From Arenimonas sp049195245 (GTDB taxonomy: Bacteria; Pseudomonadota; Gammaproteobacteria; Xanthomonadales; Xanthomonadaceae): a stretch of DNA of 64,000 bases. The notes beneath the pieces are model-generated. The model saw only the letters and a program-made list of their open reading frames with translations, had not been told where the DNA came from and searched no databases. Position numbers and translations under genes: made by a program. Of the stretch, positions 1 to 9,741 are shown one piece after another (the first letter of the stretch is position 1; the number at the start of each line of letters is the position of its first letter). Where the stretch lies: assembly GCF_049195245.1 (NCBI RefSeq), contig NZ_JBMIRR010000027.1, forward strand, positions 124,001 to 188,000. Reading direction: 5' to 3'.

Positions 1-331
1 CATGTTCACCGATCCGCGCACCTGGACGACGATGCTGTACATGCTGCTGATGCTGCCGCTGGGCATCGTCTACTTCACGGTCGCGGTGACGCTGCTGTCG
101 GTGTCCCTGGGCCTGATTGCCGCCTTCGTGGTGGCGCTGGCGGAAATCCTGGGCATCGGCATGTTGGACGTGGACTGGTACGTCACGCTGCCGGCGATGT
201 GGGAATTGCCGCTGCTTCTGCTGGTCGGCGTGCTGGGCCTGTTCCTGACCCTGCACCTGGCGAAGCTGGTCGGCTGGCTGCACGGCACGCTGGCCAAGCA
301 CCTGCTGGTCAAGACTGCCCAGCACGCGTGA
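1..331 (+). CDS. C-terminal part of a membrane sensor-domain-like protein (partial)
   Basis: The reading frame is open to the left window edge, and the first Met at base 2 is probably internal. The 109 visible residues are almost entirely hydrophobic, with membrane segments at about 11-52 (one long or two short) and 65-92 and a short basic C-terminus. The segment FTDPRTWTTMLYMLLMLPLG followed by paired helices resembles the C-terminal half of the 'putative sensor' membrane domain (PF13796) found in proteobacterial DUF1700-type proteins; that assignment is from memory of the family. The function of such proteins is unknown. A GC-rich hairpin lies just after the stop, between this gene and the convergent MAPEG gene. 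Confidence 0.6.
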   Translation, partial: MFTDPRTWTTMLYMLLMLPLGIVYFTVAVTLLSVSLGLIAAFVVALAEILGIGMLDVDWYVTLPAMWELPLLLLVGVLGLFLTLHLAKLVGWLHGTLAKHLLVKTAQHA

Positions 332-352
332 AGCGCCCAGGCGTGGCGGTCG

Positions 353-378
353 ACGGCGGGCCCGCAGCGGCCCGCCGT
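353..378. terminator. GC-rich hairpin between convergent genes
   Basis: A perfect 10-bp stem (353-362 with 369-378) closes a 6-base loop between two convergent stop codons (331 and 395). There is no clear T-tract on either side, so it may slow polymerase or protect mRNA ends rather than act as a classical intrinsic terminator. Confidence 0.4.
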
Positions 379-394
379 TCCGGTGGCCGGGCCG

Positions 395-787
395 TCAGGC
401 CAGCACGAAGGTCCAGATGACGCCCCACAGTCCCTGTGCCACCAGCACCACGTTCGCCAGGCCGGCGACGGTAAAGGGCATCGCGCGGCTCCTGGCGGGG
501 TTGGCATAGGCCAGCACGTACCACACGCGTCCCAGCAGCCACAGCGCGCCGAGGGTGGCGGCCAGCCACACCGCACCGAACTCCGCCGCGACCCACAGCG
601 CGGGCAGGAACATCAGCGCCGCCTCCTGGGTGTTGCCCTGCACGCGGAAGATGCGCTCGAAACCCTCGTGGCCGGTGGTGGCCGGTGCCTTGATGCCGTA
701 GCGGCCGCGGGCGCGGCCCACCATGATCAGGGTGGCCATCAGCAGCAGCACGGTGAGCAGGGTGATCAGGGCGATGTAGGGATGCAT
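395..787 (-). CDS. MAPEG family membrane protein
   Basis: This 130-residue protein has about four hydrophobic segments (near 4-24, 55-72, 74-94 and 105-129). It carries the MAPEG-type stretch ERIFRVQGNTQEAALMFLPA at about 44-63, a short polar motif that leads into the second helix. The family covers membrane-associated glutathione and eicosanoid enzymes in eukaryotes; bacterial members are mostly uncharacterised inner-membrane proteins, some with glutathione transferase or peroxidase activity. The length is normal for the family. It lies downstream of wspR on the same strand, 62 bases away, but nothing in the sequence shows a functional link. Confidence 0.85.
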   Translation of the reverse strand: MHPYIALITLLTVLLLMATLIMVGRARGRYGIKAPATTGHEGFERIFRVQGNTQEAALMFLPALWVAAEFGAVWLAATLGALWLLGRVWYVLAYANPARSRAMPFTVAGLANVVLVAQGLWGVIWTFVLA

Positions 788-848
788 GGCGGAGTCCTGT
801 CGGGAAGAAGAGGGGGTGCCGCCGCAGTGGGCGGAACCGGATCGGCAG

Positions 849-2011
<1,163 letters not shown>

Positions 2012-2012
<1 letters not shown>

Positions 2013-3007
2013 CACGCGCGCCCCTTCGCCAGCTGGCGCACCAGCGCCGGTCCGATCGCCGCCAGGTCCAGCGCCTGCTGCGCGGCGCCCGATTCCATCG
2101 CCGCGCGCGGCATGCCGTACACCACGCTGCTGCGTTCGTCCTGCGCCAGCGTGTGCCAGCCGCGCCGGCGCATCTCGCCCAGGCCCGCGACGCCGTCGCT
2201 GCCCATGCCGGTCAGCAGGGCGGCCACGCCCGGCGCCGCGTGCAGGGCCAGGCTGGTGAACAGTGCATCGACGCTGGGCACGTGCAGCTCACTCGCGCGC
2301 GCGGCCTGGCGGCTGAACTGCAGCGAGGGCAGCAGCACCAGGTGGCCGCCGCTGCCGGCGACGTAGACACGGCCCGCGCGCGGCGTGTCGCCCCGTTCGG
2401 CCACCGACACCGGCAGCTTGCTCTGGCTGCCCAGCCACTCGGCCAGGCCGCTGGTGAATTCACTTTCGATGTGCTGCACGATCAGCACCGCGGCCTGCAG
2501 GTCGGTCGGCAGGCTGGCCAGTACCTTGGCCAGCGCGAGGGGGCCGCCGGTGGAGGCGCCGAGCGCGATGATCGGCGGCTGCCGCGTGCTGGGGGCGGCG
2601 GTGGCGGCCGGGCTGCCGATGCCGGCCGGACCGACCAGGCTGGCCAGGCGCTGGATGCGCGTGAGCGTGCGCTGGCCTCCGATCAGTTCACCACTCTCGT
2701 CCAGCCGCGGCGGCTCGATCAGGCCCAGGGCGCCCAGCCCGAGCGCCTCGTAGCCGTCGCCCGCCGCCTGGCTGGACGCCAGCGCGATCACCGAAATGCC
2801 GCCTTCGATCAGGCGCGGCAGGTGTTCGGCCCGGCGGCCCAGCAGCTCGAGCTCGACCAGCAGCAGGGCGGGGGGCTGGCGGCGGCATTCGCGCTCGAGT
2901 TCGGTGCGGTCCGCGGCCTGCCAAAGCAGTTCGTGGTCGCTGCGTGACAGGGTGCGGCGCAGGGCTTCGCGCACGAGGCGGTCGCGGTGGGCGATGGCGA
3001 GTTTCAT
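2012..3007 (-). CDS. wspF: WspF-like chemoreceptor methylesterase (CheB family) with a degenerate receiver
   Basis: CheB-type protein-glutamate methylesterase of 331 residues, expected to demethylate the WspA receptor and so damp WspE signalling. The C-terminal esterase domain is intact, with the catalytic serine motif ALGASTGG, the histidine motif LIVQHIES and the aspartate motif TGMGSDGV. The N-terminal receiver is odd: the expected phospho-acceptor Asp is Glu52 (LLLVELELLG), the acidic pocket is reduced to HRD at 7-9, and the conserved Lys segment reads GLIEPPRL. It therefore looks like a pseudo-receiver. The gene overlaps wspE (ATGA) and wspR, indicating translational coupling. Pseudomonas WspF keeps the Asp, so this variant deserves checking. 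Confidence 0.9.
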
Positions 3008-5565
3008 TCCGGGGCCTCGGCGTCGCCGATGAGGGAGTGCACGACGTCCAGGAAGCCATGTTCCTGGAAATCGCTCTTGGTGAGGTAGGCGTCGGCGTGC
3101 ACTTCCAGGCCACGGCTGCGGTCTTCGGGCCGGTCGCGGTAGGACACGATCACCACGGGCAGGTTGCGCAGGCGCGGGTCCTGCTTGATCGAGCGGGTCA
3201 GTTCGATGCCGTCCATGCGCGGCATGTCCACGTCGGTCACCACCAGATCGCAGGGCCATTCACGCAGGCGCATCCAGGCGTCCATGCCGTCCACAGCCAC
3301 CTCCACGTCGAAACCCTTGGCCGACAGCAGCTGGCGCACCAGCTCGCGCACCGAGATCGAGTCGTCCACCACCAGCACGCGACGCCGCCGGCTGGCGTCC
3401 GCCTCGTCGCCCTGGCCCGCGAGGCGGCCATGCTGGCGCTCGCGCTCCAGCGCGCCGCGCATTAGGTCTTCGGTGTCCAGCAGCACCACCGGCGCGCCGT
3501 CGGGCATCAGCGCCAGCGCGGCCAGGTCGGCGACCCGGCCCAGGCGCGCGTCCAGCGGGCGGGTGGCCAGGTCGAATTCGCCGAGCACCGAGTCCACCGC
3601 GAAGCCGGCGCGACGGCCGTCTTGCGCCACCACCACGATGTCCGTGCCTTCGCCGCCGCCGCGCGTGTTGCCCAGGTCCAGCAGTTCGGCCAAGGGCACC
3701 AGGCCGATGTTCTGGCCCTCCAGCGCCAGGTACTGCATGCCTTCGCGGCGGTGGATCTGGTCGGGCGAGGCGCGCACCAGGCGTTCGATGCGCAGCAGCG
3801 GGAAAGCGTAGGTTTCGCCGGCCACGCCCACGGCCACCGCGCGGGTGACGGCGCGGGAAATCGGCACCAGCAGGCTGAACCGGGTGCCGGCGCCCGGCGT
3901 GGAGTGCAGGCGCACGCTGCCCTCGAGCTGCTTCAGCATCTGCCGCACCACGTCCAGGCCCACCCCACGCCCGCTGATCTCGCTGACTTCCTCGCGCGTG
4001 GTGAACCCGGCCGCGAACAGGGATTCCGACAAAGTGTCCTCGTCCAGCGCCGCCGCCTCCTCGTCCGACAGTCCGCGCTCGCTGCGCAGCCTGGCGCGGA
4101 CGCGCTGGAAGTCGATGCCGGCGCCGTCGTCGCTGACCTCGATGGACAGCATGCCGGCGCGATAGCTGGCAGCGATGTTCAGCAGGCCTTCTTCGGGCTT
4201 GCCGGCCGCGAGCCGGCGGGCCGGATCCTCGATGCCGTGGTCGAGGGCGTTGCGCAGCAGGTGGGTCAGCGGCGCGTCCAGGCGCTCGAGCACGTCGCGG
4301 TCCACGGCCAGCTGCTCGCCCGACAGCACCGCACGCGCACGCTTGCCAAGCTGGCGCGACAGGTCGCGCACCATGCGCGGGTAGGACTCGGCGATATCGG
4401 CGAAGGGCCGCAGCCGGGTTTGTGACGCGTGGTGGTAGAGCCGCTCGGTGAGGTCGGCCGATTCGCGCTCGTAGGCCCCGAACTCGTCCAGCCATTGGTT
4501 GATGGTGCCGCGCGAGGACGACAGCTGCTGGCGCAGCCCCGCCAGCTGGCTGCCCACGGGCGTCTGCGGGCTGGGGGCGCCGAGTTCGTGGTGCAACTCG
4601 TCGAGCAGGCGCGAGGCCGCCGCGAGATCGCGGCGCAGGCGCTGCTGGCGTTCGCCGAACGGACGCAGGCGGCGGTTTTCGACCATGCCGGTGCCGGCCA
4701 GCGCGATCAGGCGGCCGACGTGGCTGGCGCGCACGCGCAGGATCGGGTCGGTGTCCTCCACGTCGATGTAGGTCGGCACCGGTGCCGCCAGCGTGGCGGC
4801 ACCGGGCGCGGTCGCGGGCGCGGCCGGACCCGGGGCCGCCAGCAGCGCCGTGCACAGTTCCGCGGCGGCCTGGCGCGCGGCCGGCGAATCGTCGGTGCCC
4901 AGCCGGCGCAGGCGATCCACCGCACGCAGCGCCAGATCCAGGCGTTCGGCGTCCAGCGGCAGCGCGCGCTTTTGCGCGGCGCTCAGGCAGTCTTCCAGCG
5001 CATGCGCCAGCCGCACCGCGTCCTCGTTGCGCACGGCGCGGGCCGCGCCCTTGATCGAGTGCGCGGCGCGCATCAGCGGCGCCACCAGCTCGAGCCGCTC
5101 GGGTGATTGCTCCAGCTGCAGCAGCACACGCTCCATGGCGTTGCACTTGTCGTCCACTTCCGTCGCGAACAGGGCCCGCAGGCGCGCGTCCACGCCCGCG
5201 GGCACGGCGGCCGGCGCGGGCACCGCGATCGCGGCCGGTTCGTTGGCCAAGGCCTGCAGGGCGGCGATGGCCGGCTCGAATTCTTGGGCAGCGATGGCCG
5301 TGAGCGCGTCCATCCAGCGCCGCGCCTGCGCCACGTGTTCCTCGCGCGAGCCGACGCCCTGCCACAGGCCCTGCATTCGCTCGATCACCGCCGGCAGCGG
5401 CGTGTCGCCCAGCGCGCGCGTGGCGCCCTGGAAGCCGGCGAGGCGACGCTGCCACTGCGCGGCGGCGGCGCCGTCCTCGCCGTGCGCCAGCGCATCGGCG
5501 AAACGGCGCAGCTGCGGCAGCAGGCGCGCCAGTTCCTCCTGCATCAGCGGCCACAATGCCTTCAT
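3004..5565 (-). CDS. wspE: WspE-like hybrid chemotaxis histidine kinase (CheA-receiver)
   Basis: CheA-family kinase-receiver hybrid of 853 residues. An N-terminal region (about 1-115) of alpha-helical character precedes an Hpt domain with phospho-accepting H169 in RAAHSIKGAAR. Dimerisation and HATPase modules follow (RNALDHGIED, DDGAGIDF, GRGVGLDVV), then a CheW-like domain and a C-terminal receiver (VVDDSISV near 730, acceptor Asp in VVTDVDMP near 778). It should pass phosphate to WspR and possibly WspF. The open frame continues far upstream, but the ATG at 5565 overlaps the wspD stop as ATGA, matching every other junction here, and gives a normal family length. Confidence 0.93.
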   Translation of the reverse strand: MKALWPLMQEELARLLPQLRRFADALAHGEDGAAAAQWQRRLAGFQGATRALGDTPLPAVIERMQGLWQGVGSREEHVAQARRWMDALTAIAAQEFEPAIAALQALANEPAAIAVPAPAAVPAGVDARLRALFATEVDDKCNAMERVLLQLEQSPERLELVAPLMRAAHSIKGAARAVRNEDAVRLAHALEDCLSAAQKRALPLDAERLDLALRAVDRLRRLGTDDSPAARQAAAELCTALLAAPGPAAPATAPGAATLAAPVPTYIDVEDTDPILRVRASHVGRLIALAGTGMVENRRLRPFGERQQRLRRDLAAASRLLDELHHELGAPSPQTPVGSQLAGLRQQLSSSRGTINQWLDEFGAYERESADLTERLYHHASQTRLRPFADIAESYPRMVRDLSRQLGKRARAVLSGEQLAVDRDVLERLDAPLTHLLRNALDHGIEDPARRLAAGKPEEGLLNIAASYRAGMLSIEVSDDGAGIDFQRVRARLRSERGLSDEEAAALDEDTLSESLFAAGFTTREEVSEISGRGVGLDVVRQMLKQLEGSVRLHSTPGAGTRFSLLVPISRAVTRAVAVGVAGETYAFPLLRIERLVRASPDQIHRREGMQYLALEGQNIGLVPLAELLDLGNTRGGGEGTDIVVVAQDGRRAGFAVDSVLGEFDLATRPLDARLGRVADLAALALMPDGAPVVLLDTEDLMRGALERERQHGRLAGQGDEADASRRRRVLVVDDSISVRELVRQLLSAKGFDVEVAVDGMDAWMRLREWPCDLVVTDVDMPRMDGIELTRSIKQDPRLRNLPVVIVSYRDRPEDRSRGLEVHADAYLTKSDFQEHGFLDVVHSLIGDAEAPE

Positions 5566-6200
5566 TCGAACACCGCCGACCGCAGCAGGCGGGTCACCGC
5601 GTCCGCATCCAGCAAGGCCACGTGCCCCGACGCAGTCGGCATCATCGCGCGCACGCAGGCATCCAGCGGCGCCCGCAGCGTGTCGGGCGGCGGTTCGACG
5701 GCATCGTCGGAATAGGGCAGCAGGCCGCGCACTTCGTCGCAGCGGAACGCCAGCGGGCCACTCTCGTCTTCCACCAGCACCAGGCGCGCGGTGGCGCCGC
5801 CCGGATCGCGGCGGCCCAGGCCCAGCAGCTCGACCAGCGACACGCACAGGCGCAGCTCGCCGCGCACGTTCACCACACCCTCGATGCGGCCGTCCGTGCG
5901 GTGCGCGAGCCGACGCACGGGCGGGTTGGCCGCGACTTCCGCCACCAGGCCGGGCGGCAGCCCGAGCCACTGCTGTCCCAGGCGGAACACCAGCGCCGTG
6001 CGCGTGCTGGTGGCGCGGCGGGTGTCGGACGGGATCTCGTCGCTGTCCTCCAGCGGTGATTCGCGGTCGAGCAGCTGCCGTGCCGCGGCCGCGTAGATCG
6101 GGCAGTTGCGGCAGTGCAGGACTTCCAGCAGGCGTTCGCAGCTCTGGTCGCCGCCCTGCACGCCGATCACGCGCCAGCAGTTGGCGGGCAGGCCGGTCAC
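5562..6200 (-). CDS. wspD: WspD-like CheW coupling protein with N-terminal cysteine cluster
   Basis: A CheW-domain scaffold (212 residues) that should link the WspA receptor to the WspE kinase. The CheW fold occupies roughly 65-195, with the typical stretch IEGVVNVRGELRLCVSLVEL. Ahead of it, residues 1-45 hold four cysteines (8, 21, 30, 33) in CWRVIGVQGG...SC...HCRNCPIY, a pattern I also associate with WspD proteins of other bacteria. It overlaps wspC and wspE by four bases each. Whether the cysteines bind a metal or iron-sulfur centre cannot be read from sequence alone. Order and size match the second CheW gene of Pseudomonas wsp operons. Confidence 0.9.
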   Translation of the reverse strand: MTGLPANCWRVIGVQGGDQSCERLLEVLHCRNCPIYAAAARQLLDRESPLEDSDEIPSDTRRATSTRTALVFRLGQQWLGLPPGLVAEVAANPPVRRLAHRTDGRIEGVVNVRGELRLCVSLVELLGLGRRDPGGATARLVLVEDESGPLAFRCDEVRGLLPYSDDAVEPPPDTLRAPLDACVRAMMPTASGHVALLDADAVTRLLRSAVFE

Positions 6201-7522
6201 GGCGAGGCCTCGCGATGGCGCTGGCGCAGGCGGGCGGCGCGCGCGCGCAGGTCGCGCGCCTGGTCACCGGCACCCCGGCGTTCGGCCAGGCCGATGCGCT
6301 GTTCGATGGCGTCCAGGTGGTTGCGGTCGAGGTAGAGCACCTGCGTGAACGCGCGGTCGGCGGCATCGGCATGCCCGGACGCGGACTCAAGCAGGCCCAG
6401 CAGATACAGCGCAGCGACATCGGCCGGCTGACGCGCGAGGTGCAGCAGGCAGGCGGCGCGGGCCTGGTCCACGTGGCCGGCATCGGCGAGGTCGTGTGCA
6501 AGCCGGATGGCGTCGTCCGGCGCGGCGACGGCATCGGCAACCAACGGGACGGACGCGCGTTCGCGCGGGGGTGCCCCTCCCTGGGACGTCGCATCGCCGC
6601 GCGGCACGGCAGGCGCCGGCTCACGGGCCGGGGCGGGGACCGAGCGGCTTCGCGCGCCGGTCGACGACAGCCGTTCCATCGTGCCGGTGGCCTGCCGGCG
6701 TGGCGCGGCGGACCGCCCCGACCCCACGCTGGCCGCGGCCCGCGGCCCGCCATGGATGAAGCTCAGCGGGCAGCCGCCTTCGTAAGGCTGCAGCGCATCC
6801 GACATCGAACTCAGCACTTCCGCCTGGCCGGCCAGCACCAGGGCCGGCACCTGCGACGCCGACAGCAAAGTGTGCAGCAGCTGCCCGCGCGCTTCCGGGT
6901 GCAGATAGATCAGCAGGTTGCGGCAGAACACCACGTCGAACGGGTCTTCCGCGCGCAGCAGCCCGGGATCGAGCGCATTGCCCACCCGGAAGCGAACGCA
7001 GCGGCGCAGCACCGGGTCGGCCTGCAGGCTGCCGTCGGCCGCTTCGTGCAGCCAGGGCGTCGGCACCGGCTGGCCACGCAGTGCACTGCGGCGGAACACG
7101 CCGGCCTGCGCGCGGCGGATCGCGGCCTGCGAGACATCGATGCCCAGCACGTCGATGTCGGCAGGCGCCAGCCCGGCCTCGAGCAGGGTGATGGCCGCCG
7201 AGTAAGCCTCCTCGCCGGTGGAGGAGGGCAGGCTGAGCACGCGCAGCGGTCGCCGTGCCGGCTGTTCGCGGGCATGGCGGGCCAGGTCCTGGAACTGTTC
7301 GGCGGCGCGGAAGAACCAGGTCTCGGGCACGACGAAACATTCGCAGAATTCACCGAAGGCCTCGGCGTCGAGCAGCACCTTGCGGTAAAGCGCGGCATCG
7401 TCGGCCGCCGCCAGCGCGCGGCGGGCGTCGGCGAAGGCATCGTCCACCACGCGCGCGCCCAGCGTGCCCGGGTCCAGGCCCAGGCGCGTCTGCAGCAGGT
7501 CCAGCAGCGCGGCGCGGCTCAT
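6197..7522 (-). CDS. wspC: WspC-like CheR methyltransferase with C-terminal TPR
   Basis: SAM-dependent chemoreceptor glutamate methyltransferase (441 residues) expected to methylate WspA. The CheR module covers about 1-255, with the SAM-binding stretch LPSSTGEEAYSAA, the VLGIDVSQAAIRRAQ strand-helix and FDVVFCRNLLIYL. A Pro/Arg-rich linker (about 260-340) leads to a helical TPR-like region (about 345-435), the domain layout described for WspC and thought to restrict it to WspA. The frame is open 93 codons further upstream, but the ATG at 7522 overlaps the wspB stop as ATGA and begins the CheR N-terminal helices, so that start is preferred. Confidence 0.92.
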   Translation of the reverse strand: MSRAALLDLLQTRLGLDPGTLGARVVDDAFADARRALAAADDAALYRKVLLDAEAFGEFCECFVVPETWFFRAAEQFQDLARHAREQPARRPLRVLSLPSSTGEEAYSAAITLLEAGLAPADIDVLGIDVSQAAIRRAQAGVFRRSALRGQPVPTPWLHEAADGSLQADPVLRRCVRFRVGNALDPGLLRAEDPFDVVFCRNLLIYLHPEARGQLLHTLLSASQVPALVLAGQAEVLSSMSDALQPYEGGCPLSFIHGGPRAAASVGSGRSAAPRRQATGTMERLSSTGARSRSVPAPAREPAPAVPRGDATSQGGAPPRERASVPLVADAVAAPDDAIRLAHDLADAGHVDQARAACLLHLARQPADVAALYLLGLLESASGHADAADRAFTQVLYLDRNHLDAIEQRIGLAERRGAGDQARDLRARAARLRQRHREASP

Positions 7523-7965
7523 GCCGGGGCGGCCTGCTGGTAGAGCGCGGCCAGCTCGGCCGGGAGCAGCTGCATCGGGTCCACCAGCTGGGGCAGGCCG
7601 GCGCTGTGCGCCAGGTGTTCGCCCAGCCAGGGCGCACCGGCCACCGCCAGGCCGGGCAGGGTGTCGCCCATCGCCACCAGGTCGAGCACGTTTTCGGCCA
7701 GCAGGCCGACCAGGCGCTGGCCCGGGTCCTGCGGCAGCGACAGCACCATCAGGCGGGTCGAACGCAGCGGCCGCGAATCGCGGCCCAGGGCCAGCCGGCA
7801 CAGGTCCACCACCGGCGTGAGCGTGCCGCGGAAGGGCAGCAGGCCGATGACGCCATCGGGCGCCAGGGCAAGCGGGCGCAGGGTGCGCCGCGGCAGCAGT
7901 TCCACCACGAACGAGGCCGGCAGCGCCAGCCGCAGCTCGCCCACCTGGAATGCGATCGCCAGCAT
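7519..7965 (-). CDS. wspB: WspB-like CheW coupling protein
   Basis: A single-domain CheW protein of 148 residues, starting MLAIAFQVGELRLALPA, with the conserved core DGVIGLLPFRGTLTPVVDLC at about 37-56. It should be the first of the two couplers bridging the WspA receptor and the WspE kinase. It begins 15 bases after the wspA stop and overlaps wspC by four bases. Assignment to WspB rather than generic CheW rests on its position between the MCP and the CheR gene. Confidence 0.9.
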   Translation of the reverse strand: MLAIAFQVGELRLALPASFVVELLPRRTLRPLALAPDGVIGLLPFRGTLTPVVDLCRLALGRDSRPLRSTRLMVLSLPQDPGQRLVGLLAENVLDLVAMGDTLPGLAVAGAPWLGEHLAHSAGLPQLVDPMQLLPAELAALYQQAAPA

Positions 7966-7980
7966 CGTCGCGCTTTGGAC

Positions 7981-9627
7981 TCAGTTGCCGACGTTGAACT
8001 GGGCGATTTCCTGCTTCAGCACCGACACCGCGTCGCGCAGGCTTTCGGTGGCGCTGTTGAACTCGCGCAGGGACACCGAGGTCTGGCGGGCACCGTCGAT
8101 CAGCTGGCCCATGGCGTCGCCGATCTGGCGCGCGCCCTGGCCCTGGCTGCGCATGCCGTGGTTGACCGCGTCGAAGCGCTCGGAAAGCGTCTTGACCTGG
8201 CTGATGATCTGGCCAAACTGGCCGCCCACGCGCACCACGTTGCCGACGCCGCTGCGAACTTCCTCGGCGAAGCGGTCGATCTCCATCACGCCCGCGGACA
8301 CCGCGTTCTGCATCTGCTTCACCATCTGCTCGATGTCCAGCGTGGCCACCGCGGTCTGGTCGGCGAGGCGGCGGATTTCGCGCGCCAGCACCAGGAAGCC
8401 CAGGCCCTGTTCGCCGGCCTTCTCGGCCTCGATGGCGGCATTGATGGACAGCAGGTTGGTCTGGTCGGCCACCTTGGAAATGGTGGTGACCACGCCGGTG
8501 ATTTCGGCCGCCTCCTCGCGGATGGCGGCCAGCCGCGCCGCCATGGTGTTGGCGGCCTGGGCCAGGCGGTCCATGGTGGTGTCGAGATTGCGCAGGCCCG
8601 CCTGCCCATCCTCAGCGAGGTCGGCGGTCTGGCTGGCCACGGCGTTCACGCCTTCCATGGTGGACAGCAGCTCGGCGCTGGTGGCGTTGATCTGCTTCAC
8701 CGCGGCGGCGATCTGGTTGGTGGACGCGCCGAAGCTCTGCACCGTGGCTTCCTGCTGGCGGCTGGTGGCGGCGAACTCGGTGGCCGTGCTCATCAGCTCG
8801 ATGGACGCCTGCTTGGCGCGGGTGACCAGGGCGCGCAGGCTCTGGGTCATGCCGCTGATGGCCTTGAGCAGGCGGCCGGCCTCGTCGGTGTCGTTGCCGG
8901 GCGGCACCTCGGTGGCCAGGTCGCCGGAGGCGACCCGGTGGGCAACGTCGGCCGCCATCTGGATGCGCGAGGACAGCTGCCGCGCCGAGCGGTTGGCATA
9001 GACGGCCATGAACCCGACCACCAGCAGGATGGCGCCGCCCAGGATCAGCAGGGTGCGGCTCTGTTCGCCGATCACCTCGTCGGCCACCCGCTCGAAGTTG
9101 ATGTTGTTCTGGGTGGCGATCTCGACCACGCGGTCGATGGCCCGGCGGTGGGTGTCGTAGCTGCGGCCCATCGGCACCAGCAGCGCGCGGGCCCGGTCGC
9201 GGTCGCCGGCGCGCACCGCCGGCACGAACTGCTCGTCCCGGACGCGGAAGAATTCGATGGCGGCGCGGTTGGCCTGCACCGTCATCAGGTCGCCCAGCTC
9301 GTTCTTGTCCAGCGTGCGCTTCCAGAACTCCTGGCGCGACTCGAAGTCCAGCCGCAGCTGGTCGCCGCGTTCGATCAGCTGCGAGATGCGGGTGGGATCG
9401 GTCTCGTCCACCATCTGCAGGGTCAGCAGGTAGGACTCGATGATGTAGGCCGGCGGCGGCAGCACGTCGGCGATCAGGTCCTTGCCCAGCACGATCTCGG
9501 TGTAGATCGGGCCCTTCACCCGCACCTGTTCCAGCGTGCGCCAGGTCGTGAAGCCGAACACCAGGAACAGCCCGGCGAACACCGCCACCAGCAGGGACAG
9601 CCTGCCGGCCAGTTGGGACTCACGCAT
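7981..9627 (-). CDS. wspA: WspA-like methyl-accepting chemotaxis receptor
   Basis: Transmembrane chemoreceptor of 548 residues at the head of the Wsp operon; in Pseudomonas WspA responds to surface contact. It has a membrane helix at about 11-29, a periplasmic region (about 30-188) rich in helices and containing KDLIADVLPPPAYIIESYLL, a second membrane helix at about 191-210, a HAMP segment, and a long cytoplasmic coiled coil with the signalling tip INAAIEAEKAGEQGLGFLVL. The ATG at 9627 follows a purine-rich GGGGAGCGGAAG site; a frame extension of 18 codons upstream lacks such a site. The first gene of a run joined by 1-4 base overlaps from wspB onward. Confidence 0.93.
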   Translation of the reverse strand: MRESQLAGRLSLLVAVFAGLFLVFGFTTWRTLEQVRVKGPIYTEIVLGKDLIADVLPPPAYIIESYLLTLQMVDETDPTRISQLIERGDQLRLDFESRQEFWKRTLDKNELGDLMTVQANRAAIEFFRVRDEQFVPAVRAGDRDRARALLVPMGRSYDTHRRAIDRVVEIATQNNINFERVADEVIGEQSRTLLILGGAILLVVGFMAVYANRSARQLSSRIQMAADVAHRVASGDLATEVPPGNDTDEAGRLLKAISGMTQSLRALVTRAKQASIELMSTATEFAATSRQQEATVQSFGASTNQIAAAVKQINATSAELLSTMEGVNAVASQTADLAEDGQAGLRNLDTTMDRLAQAANTMAARLAAIREEAAEITGVVTTISKVADQTNLLSINAAIEAEKAGEQGLGFLVLAREIRRLADQTAVATLDIEQMVKQMQNAVSAGVMEIDRFAEEVRSGVGNVVRVGGQFGQIISQVKTLSERFDAVNHGMRSQGQGARQIGDAMGQLIDGARQTSVSLREFNSATESLRDAVSVLKQEIAQFNVGN

Positions 9628-9741
9628 CGCTTCCGCTCCCCTGTGGATTACCCCTCGATTTAAGCACAACCCAAGGGCCACCCGGGTGACCCGTGGCCGC
9701 CCGCATGCGGTCTAATGGGCCATCCGGCCCGGGAGTGCAAG

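Noticed and set aside
3004..6753. Open frame of about 1250 codons that looks like a fusion of wspC sequence with wspE
   Set aside because: The part upstream of 5565 lies antisense-frame over wspD/wspC coding sequence with no known domain; the ATG at 5565 overlaps the wspD stop exactly as at other junctions.
4793..7543. Long plus-strand open frame (over 900 codons) across the Wsp operon
   Set aside because: Arg/Ala/Pro/Ser-rich translation with no domain, opposite the well-supported wsp genes; a shadow frame typical of GC-rich DNA.
6197..7801. 534-residue version of WspC starting at 7801
   Set aside because: The extra 93 residues overlap wspB out of frame and resemble no CheR N-terminus.
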